64,000 nt of DNA from NCBI GenBank assembly GCA_030142905.1, contig JASJOG010000021.1, positions 1,578,001 through 1,642,000 on the forward strand. The letters run 5' to 3'. Numbering within the stretch: position 1 is the stretch's first letter; every line of letters begins with the position of its first letter. The stretch comes from Heliopora coerulea (lineage: Eukaryota > Cnidaria > Anthozoa > Scleralcyonacea > Helioporidae). Below are positions 22,301-31,676 of this stretch, piece after piece. A program made the translations under genes and the position numbers. Under the pieces are notes generated by a model. It was not told where the DNA came from, made no database searches, and was given only the letters and a program-made list of their open reading frames with translations.

Positions 22301-24525
22301 CGCTGTCCTCTTGAGGAGGGTAGTGGAGAGGAGTAGGTACGGGGGATCCTTTTGCTCGCTTGTTTGGTGATTTTTTTAACAATGTTATCACTAAAAAGTT
22401 TCAACTTGTGATTGGTGCTTTATTTTCCGATTTAATGAGGATTAAAGCGCAAAGAACAAACATGGGGTCGTAAACTACCCCATTCGATGGCTAAGAGTTA
22501 AATAATACTGAAATATATTAGAATGAAAAAGACACAATCAATCACGTACACGTTTAATTTTGGCATTAATTTAGACGTAGAGCGGTTTGAATTCATCGTT
22601 TTAATTTCCTATTTATCTGGTATGATTTGTTGCTTTTTATGACTGCATGACAAAAACTTATCTTATATGCAAATAGGGAACGCTTCTCTTTACCAAATTA
22701 ACCGGCGAATCGATTAACAGATATTGATTTTATCTTAAATAATTAGGAAAATGGCAACGGTGCTAAACCGAACCGACTCGCAATGGTAAGTTAACCTTGA
22801 CAGGACGTTTTCTTTTAAATGGAACCAATAGTTCTAGTATACCCTCCAGGTTGCCGTATTGCATGTAAAGCTGCTTGTGGTAACCAGAATTGGTTGGGTG
22901 GAAATAACCTCTGCAGAAGTTTGGACGCAAGATTTCAATTAATTTTCAATGATAATTCCATCCTTCAGCTATTTCGTCTAGACGTGGATTAGTAGGTTGT
23001 TCAATGTGATATGTTATTTGCTACCTAGGGAAATTGTGTCTAATTTATACCTCAGCTTCATTGTGAGCTTAGGCCTTAGAAAAGTTTAAATGTCAAGTTA
23101 GGCTTACAGTTGTGCGATGTAGTTAATTTTCATGTGTGTGTTGTTACAGTGACCAAAACTGGTGGGAAGTAAGTTAGGATTATTTTTTGGTCTAATATTT
23201 TATAGTTTATTGAAAGCAAAAGAGTTTGTAGAAATTAAATTTGGGTCGGTAAATAGAATGTTACATCAGGGAAAAGACACGACTTAAAGGAATAATATAA
23301 AAGCTCGAAATTTACTGTTGTATCTATAATCGTTTCCAAAATTAGTTGGCACGCCCGTAAAATTTTCCCTTTGGCGAAAAACGTTTCGGTAAATTATCCA
23401 TTCTCCCCTCCCCTCCCTCCCAATGTTTAAAACGATCCATAGATGCATCTGCAGCAAGGTGCAGTTCATTATTCTCCTCCTACTGAAATAACATTGAAAA
23501 GGAGGAAGGGGGGAGTAGAACAGTGGGATTTTGAGCCATCGTGCCAAAAGTTTTGAGAATGATTGTAGCTTTCCTTGGGTCAACCATAGTACTTAGTTTG
23601 GTTGAACCAAGAATATTTTGGTTATTGTACACCCTCTTGTTCGAGTCAGGAATTAAGTAACGTTACATGTAGTGTTGCCCAATGATGAAAAAAATTACTT
23701 TTTATTTTATTTGTTGGACATTCAGATAATTACCGTGACGGTGGGCCAAAATGGTTATCGATGTGTTTAAACCTGATGCATTTTTAGAGAATTATGTGTT
23801 TAACAGCGAAAGGAAAGAACGTGAAATTAATGAGTTAGATGAAAAATTAATTTCTTAGTTAAAGAAGAAATTTCAAAAAAAGGAAAAAATTCTCAATTAA
23901 ACCTAAGACAAATTGAGGTATAGGGAAAGGGTTACGCATGTTATTGCTCATACAGAAGAACTGCAGCCATTATTAAAGTTACGTAATCTTTGTCTAAATG
24001 AAGCCTGAAAGTGGCAATTTTCACCTTTAATAATTTTATTCTGGCTAACTTCAGATGAGGTTATTCATAAAGATAAAAACTCAGCTGGCCTCAAGCTCAG
24101 TGTTTTTTGTTTTATGTTATATATGTAATTATAAAGCTATTTATATTCTGATATGTGTGTTAACGACGATTTTGAAATGCTTTCCTTCGCAGCCGTTGTA
24201 GCGGTAGAAACTATTCTTTCATTTACCTCGATTTTGTAATTTATAATTTAGTTACGCCACACCAACGTCTCCTGAAGAAAAGTTATGGCTTGAAAGTTCG
24301 ACCATATGCAAAGAAGGCCAGAACCCAATTTATCAACCAGGAGACAAAACTGATCCCAGTGACGTGTATAGTTCAACAGACAATATCACCTACGAACCAG
24401 CATTAAATCAAAAAGAAGAAAGTAAACAATCGTTGTACGATTCACCATTTGCACGTAGGTCGCCTGTCTACACCGAACCAACTACGTCTAAGAGTGAAAC
24501 ATATTACAACTTGCCAAAAACTTAA
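3939..24525 (+). CDS. Gene 1: ApeC-CUB-CUB-transmembrane receptor-like protein with tyrosine-rich tail (5' partial)
   Basis: Seven exons seen: 3939-4343, 7730-8101, 12171-12542, 16150-16318, 22060-22125, 22747-22785, 24252-24525. All have AG/GT borders and phases that join without a stop (phase 1 for the extracellular exons, phase 2 for the tail). Domains in order: C-terminal half of ApeC, two four-cysteine CUB domains, Thr/Pro stalk, one transmembrane helix, and a tail of about 120 residues with about ten tyrosines. The signal peptide and first ApeC half must lie before base 1; no such exon was found in 1-3938, and the matching intron of gene 2 is 4.8 kb, so this is plausible. ApeC domains of apextrin-like proteins bind peptidoglycan (known for the family in amphioxus); a cell-surface recognition receptor is inferred. 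Paralogue of the gene at 34023-63389. Whether both CUB exons are used in one transcript cannot be told from DNA; the phases allow it. Confidence 0.85.
6236..6429. mobile_element. MITE with ~40-bp terminal inverted repeats
   Basis: CAATGGCCGGGTTCCCCTTA at 6236 is mirrored by TAAGGGGAAACGGCCATTG ending at 6429, and the pairing goes on inward through the GCATACAACTACC / GGTAGTTGTATTC segments. No coding capacity in 194 bp. The superfamily is not assigned. Confidence 0.7.
7014..7160. repeat. AAAT/ATGA tetranucleotide microsatellite
   Basis: About 145 bp of imperfect AAAT, AAAC, ATGA and ACGA repeats. The reading frames across it are low-complexity artefacts. Confidence 0.9.
7730..8101 (+). CDS. 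Gene 1 exon: CUB domain 1
   Basis: One complete CUB domain in a single phase 1-1 exon (372 nt), acceptor TTTTTAG and donor GTACGT. The four CUB cysteines are seen in SCRYKMTG, QYCSW, NCQEN and YCGSN, and the family-typical IYDG and FQAEY motifs are present. Several N-x-S/T sites suggest glycosylation. CUB domains are extracellular beta-sandwiches for protein or carbohydrate contacts. It closely resembles the exon at 12171-12542 and the single CUB exon of gene 2. Confidence 0.9.
8979..9328. mobile_element. MITE with TTCCTTATAAAA termini
   Basis: TTTTTTATAAGGAACCTT at the left end is mirrored by AAGGTGTTCCTTATAAAAAA at the right; inner blocks (GAGGCTGAGGTTCC against CTCAGCCTCAAGTTCC) also pair. 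The word GTTCCTTA occurs many times inside. About 350 bp, no open frame of note, within the intron between the two CUB exons. Confidence 0.65.
9619..10315. mobile_element. MITE with GCCTGGTTTCC termini and internal palindromes
   Basis: GCCTGGTTTCC followed by TTGTAATTGTTGTAA at 9619 is mirrored by TTACAACAATTACAA and GGAAACCAGGC ending at 10315. Inside, 10150-10166 and 10168-10184 form a perfect 17-bp palindrome around one base, and more TTGTAATTGTTGTAA copies lie at 10135-10300. About 700 bp, non-coding. Confidence 0.7.
10316..12170 (+). other. Remainder of the gene 1 CUB1-CUB2 intron
   Basis: No exon recognised. Around 11228-11530 a GGGGGGTGT / ACACTCACCCCCC pair and CGTAGTTAA / CTACGACGC blocks suggest a decayed inverted-repeat element of about 300 bp. 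The T/C-rich stretch at 11765-11925 is low complexity. The rest shows nothing I can name. Confidence 0.4.
12171..12542 (+). CDS. Gene 1 exon: CUB domain 2
   Basis: A second CUB exon of exactly the same length (372 nt) and phase (1-1) as the first, 4.1 kb downstream. Acceptor TTTTTAG, donor GTACGC. Cysteines in GCSYKMTG, KYCSW, NCQEN and YCGSN; IYDG and FRAEY are kept. The shared NNGSF and SNAT stretches show it arose by exon duplication within the gene. It could be spliced in tandem with CUB1 or as an alternative to it, since both keep the frame. Confidence 0.9.
14288..14476. mobile_element. Degenerate GGGTACC/GCCGTGCC-family MITE
   Basis: CCGGTTTACACTGTTAACAT on the left and TGCCGTGCTGTTCCCAAACT toward the right recall the ends of the intact copy at 40926-41165, and the order of the internal CTTCTTAAAAATTTGGTACC block is the same on the opposite strand. 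It sits in the right arm of the 12891-15480 foldback. Confidence 0.55.
15190..15405. repeat. Palindromic insertion with hammerhead-like termini
   Basis: GAAAATACTTT...AGAACTAACGTTTC (15197-15226) is mirrored by GAAACGTTAGTTC...AAAGTATTTTCC (15380-15405), with arms of about 70-100 bp. Each arm contains TGATG, a short stem and GAAACGTTAGTT, arranged like a decayed minimal hammerhead ribozyme. It interrupts the right arm of the surrounding foldback. Confidence 0.4.
16150..16318 (+). CDS. Gene 1 exon: stalk and transmembrane helix
   Basis: Acceptor TTTTATAG, donor GTAAGC; enters in phase 1 and leaves in phase 2. It codes for a short Thr/Pro-rich stalk (TTLPN occurs twice, from a small duplication at 16190-16217), then a hydrophobic helix running from about VIIPVIAGVAIL to MTIIY, stopped by KRR. 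The basic residues continue into the next exon (KRRQ), as expected on the cytoplasmic side. The homologue in gene 2 is 58266-58443. Confidence 0.88.
16690..18900 (-). pseudogene. Decayed non-LTR retrotransposon (R4/Dong-like) reverse transcriptase
   Basis: On the minus strand, in order: WRAPSKDVMDGY then LKHFTSLHEQI (about 18378-18310), DYKVFDSL (17969-17946), IAKALEMLGETSHIRQFLKA and VNGRLLCQFHIRRGIFQGDS (17940-17790), and far downstream DTVIPVVVGAPGTMT (about 16783-16737). These match the fingers, motif A, RGI-x-QGDS and C-terminal VIPVVIGA blocks of non-LTR polymerases; the family call R4/Dong is from memory. Several stops and frameshifts show it is dead. A SINE interrupts it at 16836-17067. 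Confidence 0.7.
16836..17067 (-). repeat. tRNA-derived SINE inside the LINE, with 15-bp target duplication
   Basis: The flanking words AATCTTTTCCACTTT at 16821-16835 and 17068-17082 are identical, a clean target-site duplication within LINE sequence. The SINE body on the minus strand has AGTGGCTTCCGCTTAGG, then TAGCTCAATGGTTAGAGCG (A-box-like) and GGTTGCGGGTTCGATCCCCG (B-box-like), then GGGGCTCA and a short tail ending in GTTCATCTACCTC. It has no poly-A. The 5' side carries an ATTAATC microsatellite. Confidence 0.85.
18950..22059 (+). other. Distal part of the gene 1 TM-to-tail intron
   Basis: 18955-19060 is ATT-rich simple sequence. 19330-19475 and 20160-20370 hold related words (TTTCCTAGGA, GGAAATTC, CCCGTGGGAAA) that look like parts of decayed elements. 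19660-19710 resembles the hairpin at 31559-31676. 21755-21795 matches, inverted, the last 45 bases of the window. Nothing coding was recognised. Confidence 0.4.
22060..22125 (+). CDS. Gene 1 exon: juxtamembrane tail with NPSYD motif
   Basis: Short phase 2-2 exon (66 nt) after a TTTAAG acceptor, ending at GTGAGA. It reads RKRRQGATSPNLFRSLNPSY then DQ. Gene 2 has a 63-nt counterpart at 58742-58804 with the same TSP-x-x-x-LNPSYD core, which is strong evidence for such a short exon. NPSY matches the NPxY class of PTB/endocytic-adaptor motifs. Confidence 0.85.
22126..24251 (+). other. Introns flanking the gene 1 microexon
   Basis: AT-rich and without recognised repeats. A possible 12-nt phase-preserving exon at 23152-23163 (after TTGTTACAG) would need a weak GTGGGA donor and is not included in the model. 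Confidence 0.5.
22747..22785 (+). CDS. Gene 1 exon: 39-nt tail microexon
   Basis: Phase 2-2 exon of 39 nt between AATTAG and GTAAGT, reading KMATVLNRTDSQ plus a split codon. Length and phase equal those of the 59162-59200 exon in gene 2, although the sequence is only weakly alike (a shared TD and flanking K). It is the least conserved part of the tail. Joining it straight to 24252 gives an open frame; a further tiny exon near 23152 is possible but not needed. Confidence 0.7.
24252..24525 (+). CDS. Gene 1 terminal exon: tyrosine-motif signalling tail
   Basis: Enters in phase 2 after ATTTAG and ends at TAA (24523-24525). It codes for about 90 residues beginning [13 protein letters not shown] and holds NPIYQ, VYSS, NITYEP, LYDSP, VYTEP and TYYNLP. 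Each has an aligned tyrosine motif in gene 2 (63119-63389), while the spacers differ, so the tyrosines appear to be under selection. YATP, YDSP and YTEP fit the YxxP consensus bound by Crk/Nck-type SH2 domains when phosphorylated. No canonical ITIM or ITAM is present. Confidence 0.9.
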
Positions 24526-26319
24526 CCTTCTACTCCGGTGAGCAAATTTAAACAGCAAGTCTTGGAGAGCACGTAGAATAGTTCTTTCATTAAAATTTCG
24601 CTCGGGATATATTTTAATTATGTTAATAGGATACTCTCGCCCTCAAAACGTAAGAAAACACAAGTTTAAAAACAGGCCGTTCGACATCTAAACACAAGAA
24701 ATATTTGAAAAGAAAACGTTTACTCGTATTTCTGTTCGCTGTAAAATCAAAAAATACTTGCATTACGATCCTGAATGGGAGAAGTGGAAGTGGCGCAGAT
24801 GTGAGAAGTCGCATGCAAGTAACCCCTTGATGGTTTTAAAAACCAACATACGGAATCCTTAAATGTCAGGAGCATCCTTCATTCTTGAGTTTGAATGGTA
24901 GCCCAGATAAACAACCCACACTAACTGGCAAAAGGTTGCGAGGTCTCCAACCACAATTCTGCTTCTCCCACACAGGATGGTGATGTCAAACATTTGCCAA
25001 TTTTACGAATAAGGGAAAGGAGAAAGACGCTTTGTGTTATATCGAATTGAGTTTTGAGTTCGAGGTTATCTCCTTGAAGGTATCAATGTGGTAAGGAATA
25101 GTGCGAAGTTTCACCTCGAAATTCATTGAAATCTAGCTTATATCTTGCAATGTAAAGTTTGAGTATTGTACGCCTTCATTAAACAGAAAAGTCTTGCTAA
25201 ACTGATTTATCGGCACATTTTGCTGTCGTGACCTTACAAACAAAACTGAGCTGACTTACCGCACCTATGATGTCAAATACAGCTCTCGACGCATCCCACA
25301 CTTGGCGACTTTAATAGCCTCTCCAAAATGCAAATTTAAAACATAAAAATATTATTAAAACGAATATTAGGTAGAAACTTCTCACGATTACTTATTACTA
25401 TATCTTTTGAAAAACAGCTAGTGGATTTTTCGTCAAAGAATTGTTTTGAATTTTTTGAAAGTCGAATAAGTATTTAGACGTAGCATTCAAAGTATTTATA
25501 GAAGATCGTACTCTTTTTCAACATAGAAGTTTACTCCGGTTAAATGAAAACTTGCACATGTACAATATTTATGTTAAAACTGAATCAAAATCTAGAAATA
25601 ACTGAAAAAGGTTGTCGATGAAGTCGTTGACGAAACCCATACTGAAGATACTAACGTTTACATTCCTTTATTTAGCTTGCCAGCTTACCGTAGAATTCTT
25701 AAAGTAGCAACTCCCCGAAAATAACGGCTGTCTGAAAGTAACGTAAAATTCTTGAGATACTAAAAATTTCCAAAAGTAGCGGAACCCCCGAAAGTAACGA
25801 CTACGCGAAGGCGTAACGAGTGAAGTTGATAATACATCTGACATAGATAATAGCGGAGTGTCATAATTTCTGAAGAAATGTTCATGTATGCATGTAACGT
25901 ATGCAGTAAAGAAAGTAACTCTCAATGGTCAACAATTTTAATACGAACAAGGTGCAAACGTCTCACTTAATATTAAAGCACTAAATGATAAAGGACGACA
26001 CGCACTTCCTTCGCTTAAAAAATGCAAAGTTCAAAGATATAGGAATGAACTAAGTTTCATTCTATAACCTAACAGAAACAAAGAAAAAACCGTTTACGTG
26101 TTTGTACAGGAACTTATGTGTAATTACTTCAACTATATCAGATATTTTCCTGACATACTGTAAGTTAACTTTTTTTGGCACCCGTACTTTACGCCCTCCG
26201 AAAGTAGCGGCCCCTATTTGGCACTAAGCTCGTACGTAACTGGAGCCATTACTAATTGGGAATTCTACGATATTTAATTTAAGATGGTTCGTAGGAGCGA
26301 TAGTTGGCAGTTATGTCCA

Positions 26320-26560
26320 CGGCCCGGTTGTTCAAAAGGCGATTAGCTTAATCCAGGATTAGCGAAAATTTTGTGAACAATTTTCCGATCATGTTGCAGA
26401 GAAAAGTTGGAATTTTCTTTAATAGATTTTGCGAGCATACAACAAACTGTTAAGCTGTGAAATTTGAACTAGATTTTCCAACCAAAATAAACGAAACCAA
26501 AACCACTGATTAATTGGTAGTCCCAAATTACCGCTAGTCGTGCTTTGAACAACCGACCTC
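26320..26560. mobile_element. MITE with CGGTTGTTCAAA termini
   Basis: GGCCCGGTTGTTCAAAAGGC followed by GATTAGC at the left is mirrored by GCTAGTCGTGCTTTGAACAA and CCGACCTC at the right. About 240 bp, non-coding, downstream of gene 1. Confidence 0.7.
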
Positions 26561-27239
26561 TGAGTGTCTTTCTTAAGCGACTAAAACAGCCTGGCGTAAA
26601 ATAACAAAAGAATTGTCTGGGCAGCAAGGAGTTTAAATAGTTAACTAGCGAGATCACTAGCAGTACGAGATATTGACTTATTTATTAAGTGTTGGTCACG
26701 ATATAGTTCCTGGTTTTGACGTTACTATTATGTAGCTAAAGGAAAACGTGTGATAAAGAATTCATAACTTTAGCACGATAAACATACTTACTAATGATTT
26801 ACACTGATTAGGGAATTATTAGTTAATTGGTTAATGAGTAAATCATCATTGAGTAGATATTAAATAATGTACCTAATAATGAAAAAAACTCAATCTTAAA
26901 ATTAAACTTGATAATATAGTGGATTAGTGGTGGGAGAAGGTTATACTGCTAATTTTATGCACATACTGTAGACGGAGATAGTTAGGGGGTTGCAAAATGC
27001 ACTTAACTTAGGACGTATAATGTGGTGTTTTCTTACACTGATATATCCTGGTCATGTAATCTTTCTCGGTGGTCTTCAGGCTGAGTGGAATTCTTAGAAT
27101 TCAAATCAACTCGATTTAATTTAATTTTCCTTTATGTTGAAGTACATTGTACTGTATTGCGGTGTATTGCACTGTGTTGTATCGTATCTTATAAAATTCC
27201 TTAAGAATTCATGAAGAAAATACAAAGGAAAATTGTAAC

Positions 27240-27690
27240 CGTGTAATGTCTTTGTATATGATAAAGGATTTAACATTGCAACTGAAGCTTACTGGCCAGG
27301 AGGGGCTGCAGTCCCCGAGTGGACGTTCAAGCTTCACGAGCGATGTTAGTAAGGGTTAATCAACGGCCACAATTGTGATAAAGATTTAACATTGCAAGTG
27401 AAGCTAAACGGCCACGAGCGGCCGTAGGCCCCGAGTGAACGTTCAAAGCTTCACAAGCGATGTTAAATTATTTATCACTCGAGTGAACATAGATTAACCA
27501 TCTTATCTCATGACTCACCCACAATGAAATGGTTGGGGGTTTTTCAGTTTAAGGTCGAAGAGACGTTGGTCATTAGAAATTAAGATATTCATTCTTTAGT
27601 ATGTGATAAGCGTTTAACACAGTGATTTCAAAGGAGAGCAGTGCGATAAGTCGTTAACACACTCCTGAATACTAATGAGTGGACTAAATG
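27240..27690. repeat. Dispersed repeat X, copy 1, with internal duplication
   Basis: Two ~114-bp units (27262-27355 and 27377-27470) share GTGATAAAGATTTAACATTG, AGTGAAGC and CCCCGAGTG. The following ATCTCATGACTCACCC and GATAAG-GTTAACAC blocks recur in inverted order at 57700-58040 inside gene 2. Confidence 0.6.
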
Positions 27691-30650
27691 ATCTAACGCT
27701 TCTGTTGAAACAATGAATTGTGGGGGTGTGATGAGATAAAGAGACGTGACTTTATATGTTAAAGAAGACGTTAATTTTTTTTGGCTTAGAAAACATAAAC
27801 TTCCAAACTTTCTTCCCAAATTGGCCTATTACGAGGTTTATTTTATAAGACATTTAAAAAACTTGTAGTACGTGCTTTATCTCATCTAAAATACTCGGTT
27901 AAAAAAGTTAAATTCCAAAATGAAAGTGCATCTCCTCCACTTCTTGCACCACTGAACATTACAAACACCACCTGCTTGATGGCTAGTGGTGCATTTGTAT
28001 CTGTACTGTGATACCAGTGTTTCATGTGAGATACAACCATTCATAGGGTACAAATTACATAAGTGAATGAACATTGAACATCAGACAGATTGCAGCCCAG
28101 TTCTATGATTATACCGCGATGTCCTGTGCGCTCTGATCTTGGTTTTGTTTACTGTACATCGGTTTCCTTCTATGGTAACACTGGATGTGAGGAGTGGCCC
28201 TTTCAGGATCTCTAGGGAGAACAGCTTAGCGAGCTGCATGGCAGGGTTATCCAGTATAAATATAGACAATTTACTTTAAATCATTGTTTCTGCATGGACC
28301 AAACATGATCTTGTTGGTGAATATGCCCAGCAAATACACTAGTTACTTTGTAACAACTTCAGTGACGTGATGTTGGCATCCGGTTTCAAGTACCAAATAT
28401 TTCTTTTTTAAGTCTAAGGAGACTAATATTTGGACTCGAATCATGCAAGCCAGTCGCTTTTGAGATTAGCTAATTTTCTTTTAACTTCGGGTGAACAAAA
28501 ATTGAACAATAATTCGTAAAGCGATTACAAAACTTATTTAGCTATCATCTAAAGCAAACCAAGATGTATTTAGAACGCAGAGATTAGCAAGAATCTCTAG
28601 AACGGCCGTGTAATACGGTGGCCCACAAGTATCACGGCAAAAACTTTTGAAAACAACGCAAACGTTAAGTTTTATACTACCCGTAAGTATCACGGCAAAA
28701 GTTTGTGGAAACATCACGGTAAAAGTTCTCACGGCGGAAGTAAATTTTACGCCGGAAATTGGTTCGGAAGGCCGAGTATTGCTTTGTGGAAACATGGATG
28801 AATTTATCTAAGTAGACATTCAAGTTTACTTTTATTTTTATCATAAGTGGGGTTTAATGAAGTAAAAATTTTGTAAAATATTTATAAAAGCAGATGCCGA
28901 GAAAAGGAAACAGAGGGCGAAAAATCCCAAAGCAAACAACTCCACGTACAGACGGAATTTGCCGTTGTCGATTACCACCAAACAAAAATATCCGCCCTTA
29001 GCCCTGCTGGTTGTTTTGTTTGAATAGCAGAGTTTTGTTCGTATATTTGTAATGATACTAAGGCTAAATAACTTGGGGATGCCTAAAGATGTGATTATTA
29101 CTGTTTGCCAACAGAATTCTGAGGACGTATGGGAATTATGAAATCTTGAGATACTTCTCAACCATCATTATGCAAATTTGTGCAGCTCTTGATGATTATT
29201 GTTCGTGACAAATTCATTGCCGAAGCTAAATATCAGGATCAAGGCTACTGGAGGTCATGGGTATCAAAGAGGATATAGATGTCCCCTACCTAGGCAAAGG
29301 TTAACCATATGCTTGTCTAAACTTTCTATGACCTGAAGTATAACTATTTATAAACATGCTGTTAGAATGTATGCATACTCAAAAGCCCAAGGCTGTTAAT
29401 CTTTCAATCATTATTGATGTTTGATCAAAATTTGTGCTGAACTTTTCAATATTTATTGGCGTATATTTTATAATCCTTCTTGCAACCAAATAGGTGTTTA
29501 GAGCAAGTCAGCTTGCTGCAAGACATCTAATTTGACTAGCAACACATGTCACATAAGGATTTGTGAGGTAATTAAATTAATTGAATAGTTCATAGCCTAG
29601 AGAACCTGATCTAGGGATAGGGGTAGGAGCCCTAATGTTCAAGAATGTTGTAACATAATTAAATCCTTAAAAAATATATGTATAGGATAAATTAACCCTA
29701 ATATATTTTGACTAAAATGCTGTTTCTCCTAAACAGAAACTTTTCATGATAATCTGACACTGCTGAAGTCAACATTTTTATTGTTCAAATATGACAGCCG
29801 CATATTTGAAGAACTTAATTTTTCATATCAGGTTGCTCGATCCAATATTCTCCAGCGTCCGTATTGTTCTCTGCTTTCTTTACGCTCTAGACTACATAGA
29901 GACGTGATGATGCTGAATGAACGTCTAATACCAGTGTAACTTTCTCGCTCTCGTTATCCTTATGCTCGCTTAAATTAGGATGAAATAAAACATCCCGGTC
30001 CACTTCCTTCACCCTCTGTCACTGGTCATCTCCGTCCTTGCTCCTGGAACCCATTTTAACAAGACAACCCCAAAGTTCAAATCGCAAAGCTTACTCATAC
30101 CTTTCTACACGTGCTCGGATTCTTCACAATAAACATCCGCAGATATTTTCCCTTCTTGTGTCTTAGATAAGGTACTTCATTTTCAGACCAATCTCGTGCA
30201 TTTAATGATGGAACGATAAGAGCCAAAAGGGCTGTTTACACGTGCGATTTTGTGGCTCGCGATTGACATCACGGAGTACATGTTAAACTGACGAAAGCAT
30301 CGAGGACAAACTGTAGCGGATCATAAGCGGATATCTTGCTGCGTAGACTGTCAATAATTTATTGCATACACCAGGATGACAATTACAACGGCCAAGATAG
30401 CACGTGTAAGCAAGCCTTAAATGTTCCAAATATTGAATAAGAGTATCCTGTGGTGAATGTATTTTGTGGAGTTACTTGTAGAACAAGGACTCATGGGTGT
30501 GTCCTGAGGACAACAAAAGTTAGTTGGTGACTATCAAAGCCATCAAGCTTTTCAAAAAGTCAGTTGTATCTTCAATGTTGTGGTAATTTTGAAACGACTG
30601 GTTGCAAATAAAAATCAATCCCCATTTAAGTTCAGTTGCTGTGCCAGAAT

Positions 30651-31079
30651 TACACCTTTTGCTGTTCATTACCAGAAGATGTACTATCATTAACGCCAAC
30701 CTCAAACTCATTAACGCAAAAATACATTCATTTTATTCTTTCGTCATCCACTAGCGTAGATACGCAACCATTGCATCAAAGGGCATTCTATAGAGCCAAC
30801 AGACGACCATTAACACCATTCTACTGTACATTAGAGGTAGTAAAATTTCAATTGGGCAAGATATTTCTCTTGCATAATTGAAATTTTATTATCCCTAATG
30901 TACAGTAGAATGGTGCCAATAGTCGTCTGTTGGCTCTACGGAATGCCCTTTGATGCAAATGGTTGCGTATCTACGCTAATGAATCTCGATTTAATAAAAT
31001 GAATGTTTTTTCGAGTTAATGAGTTTGAGGTTGGCGTTAATGATAGTATATTTTGTAATAATGAACTGCAAAAGGTGTA
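30651..31079. repeat. Near-perfect hairpin with ~203-bp arms
   Basis: 30651-30853 pairs with 30876-31079 with few mismatches (TACACCTTTTGC against GCAAAAGGTGTA at the ends; GTACAGTAGAATGGTG near the middle). The 22-bp loop can itself pair (GCAAGA/TCTTGC). No coding capacity. It could be a foldback MITE or a recent inverted duplication. Confidence 0.85.
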
Positions 31080-31558
31080 AAAATAACAGGACTTTCTGGT
31101 ACATTGTGCAATCTCGTATGAATTTTTGCCAAAAAGTAAAGTTTCCCCAAAATACATTATTTCCCCAGTAAATAAATCCTTAATATTTGTTTTGGACATT
31201 TTTCGTTCACCCTCTAATCTTTTATACTTTCTGTTCAAATAATAGACCTACTGAAACGTGAAAATTGTATTGACAAAGGGAATATGTCTGGAAACTAAAA
31301 ACAGGGTTTCAAATTTTCACGACTATATATAGGAATATATATATGGAGCATACACACCCGGAAAATTATCATATTTTCGAAACACCATGAAATAAGTCAA
31401 GCGTATCATTGAACGACTTTGAAATTTACTTTATGCTGGTATTCAAAGGTCAATTAAATTGCAGAGCCGTCCAATATGGACAATCCAATCAGTTTTCCCC
31501 CACTCTGCTGGAAATCACAACCAGCCGACAACTTTAAAAAGTAAGACAAAGCATAATC

Positions 31559-31676
31559 CGGAAAATATCAACATTTGAGATTTGAGTTAACTACAAGATG
31601 AAACTATTGCGAGATACCTGTAGTTTCATCTTCTTGTTAACTCAAATTTTGAGTTTCAAGATGTCAATATTTTTTC
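31559..31676. repeat. Short inverted-repeat element
   Basis: AACATTTGAGATTTGAGTTA, then CAAGATGAAACTA, is mirrored by TAGTTTCATCTTCTTG and TTAACTCAAATTTTGAG. A partial relative with TTAACTCAAATCTTGAG and AAGATGTCA lies at 19660-19710. Confidence 0.65.

Noticed and set aside
23152..23170. A microexon after TTGTTACAG in gene 1
   Set aside because: The strong GTAAGT donor would break the frame into the last exon; the frame-keeping donor is weak, and gene 2 needs no such exon.
24252..24525. ITIM or ITAM motifs in the tail
   Set aside because: No [SILV]xYxx[LIV] match and no spaced YxxL pair; only one YYNL in gene 1, lost in gene 2. The motifs fit NPxY and YxxP better.
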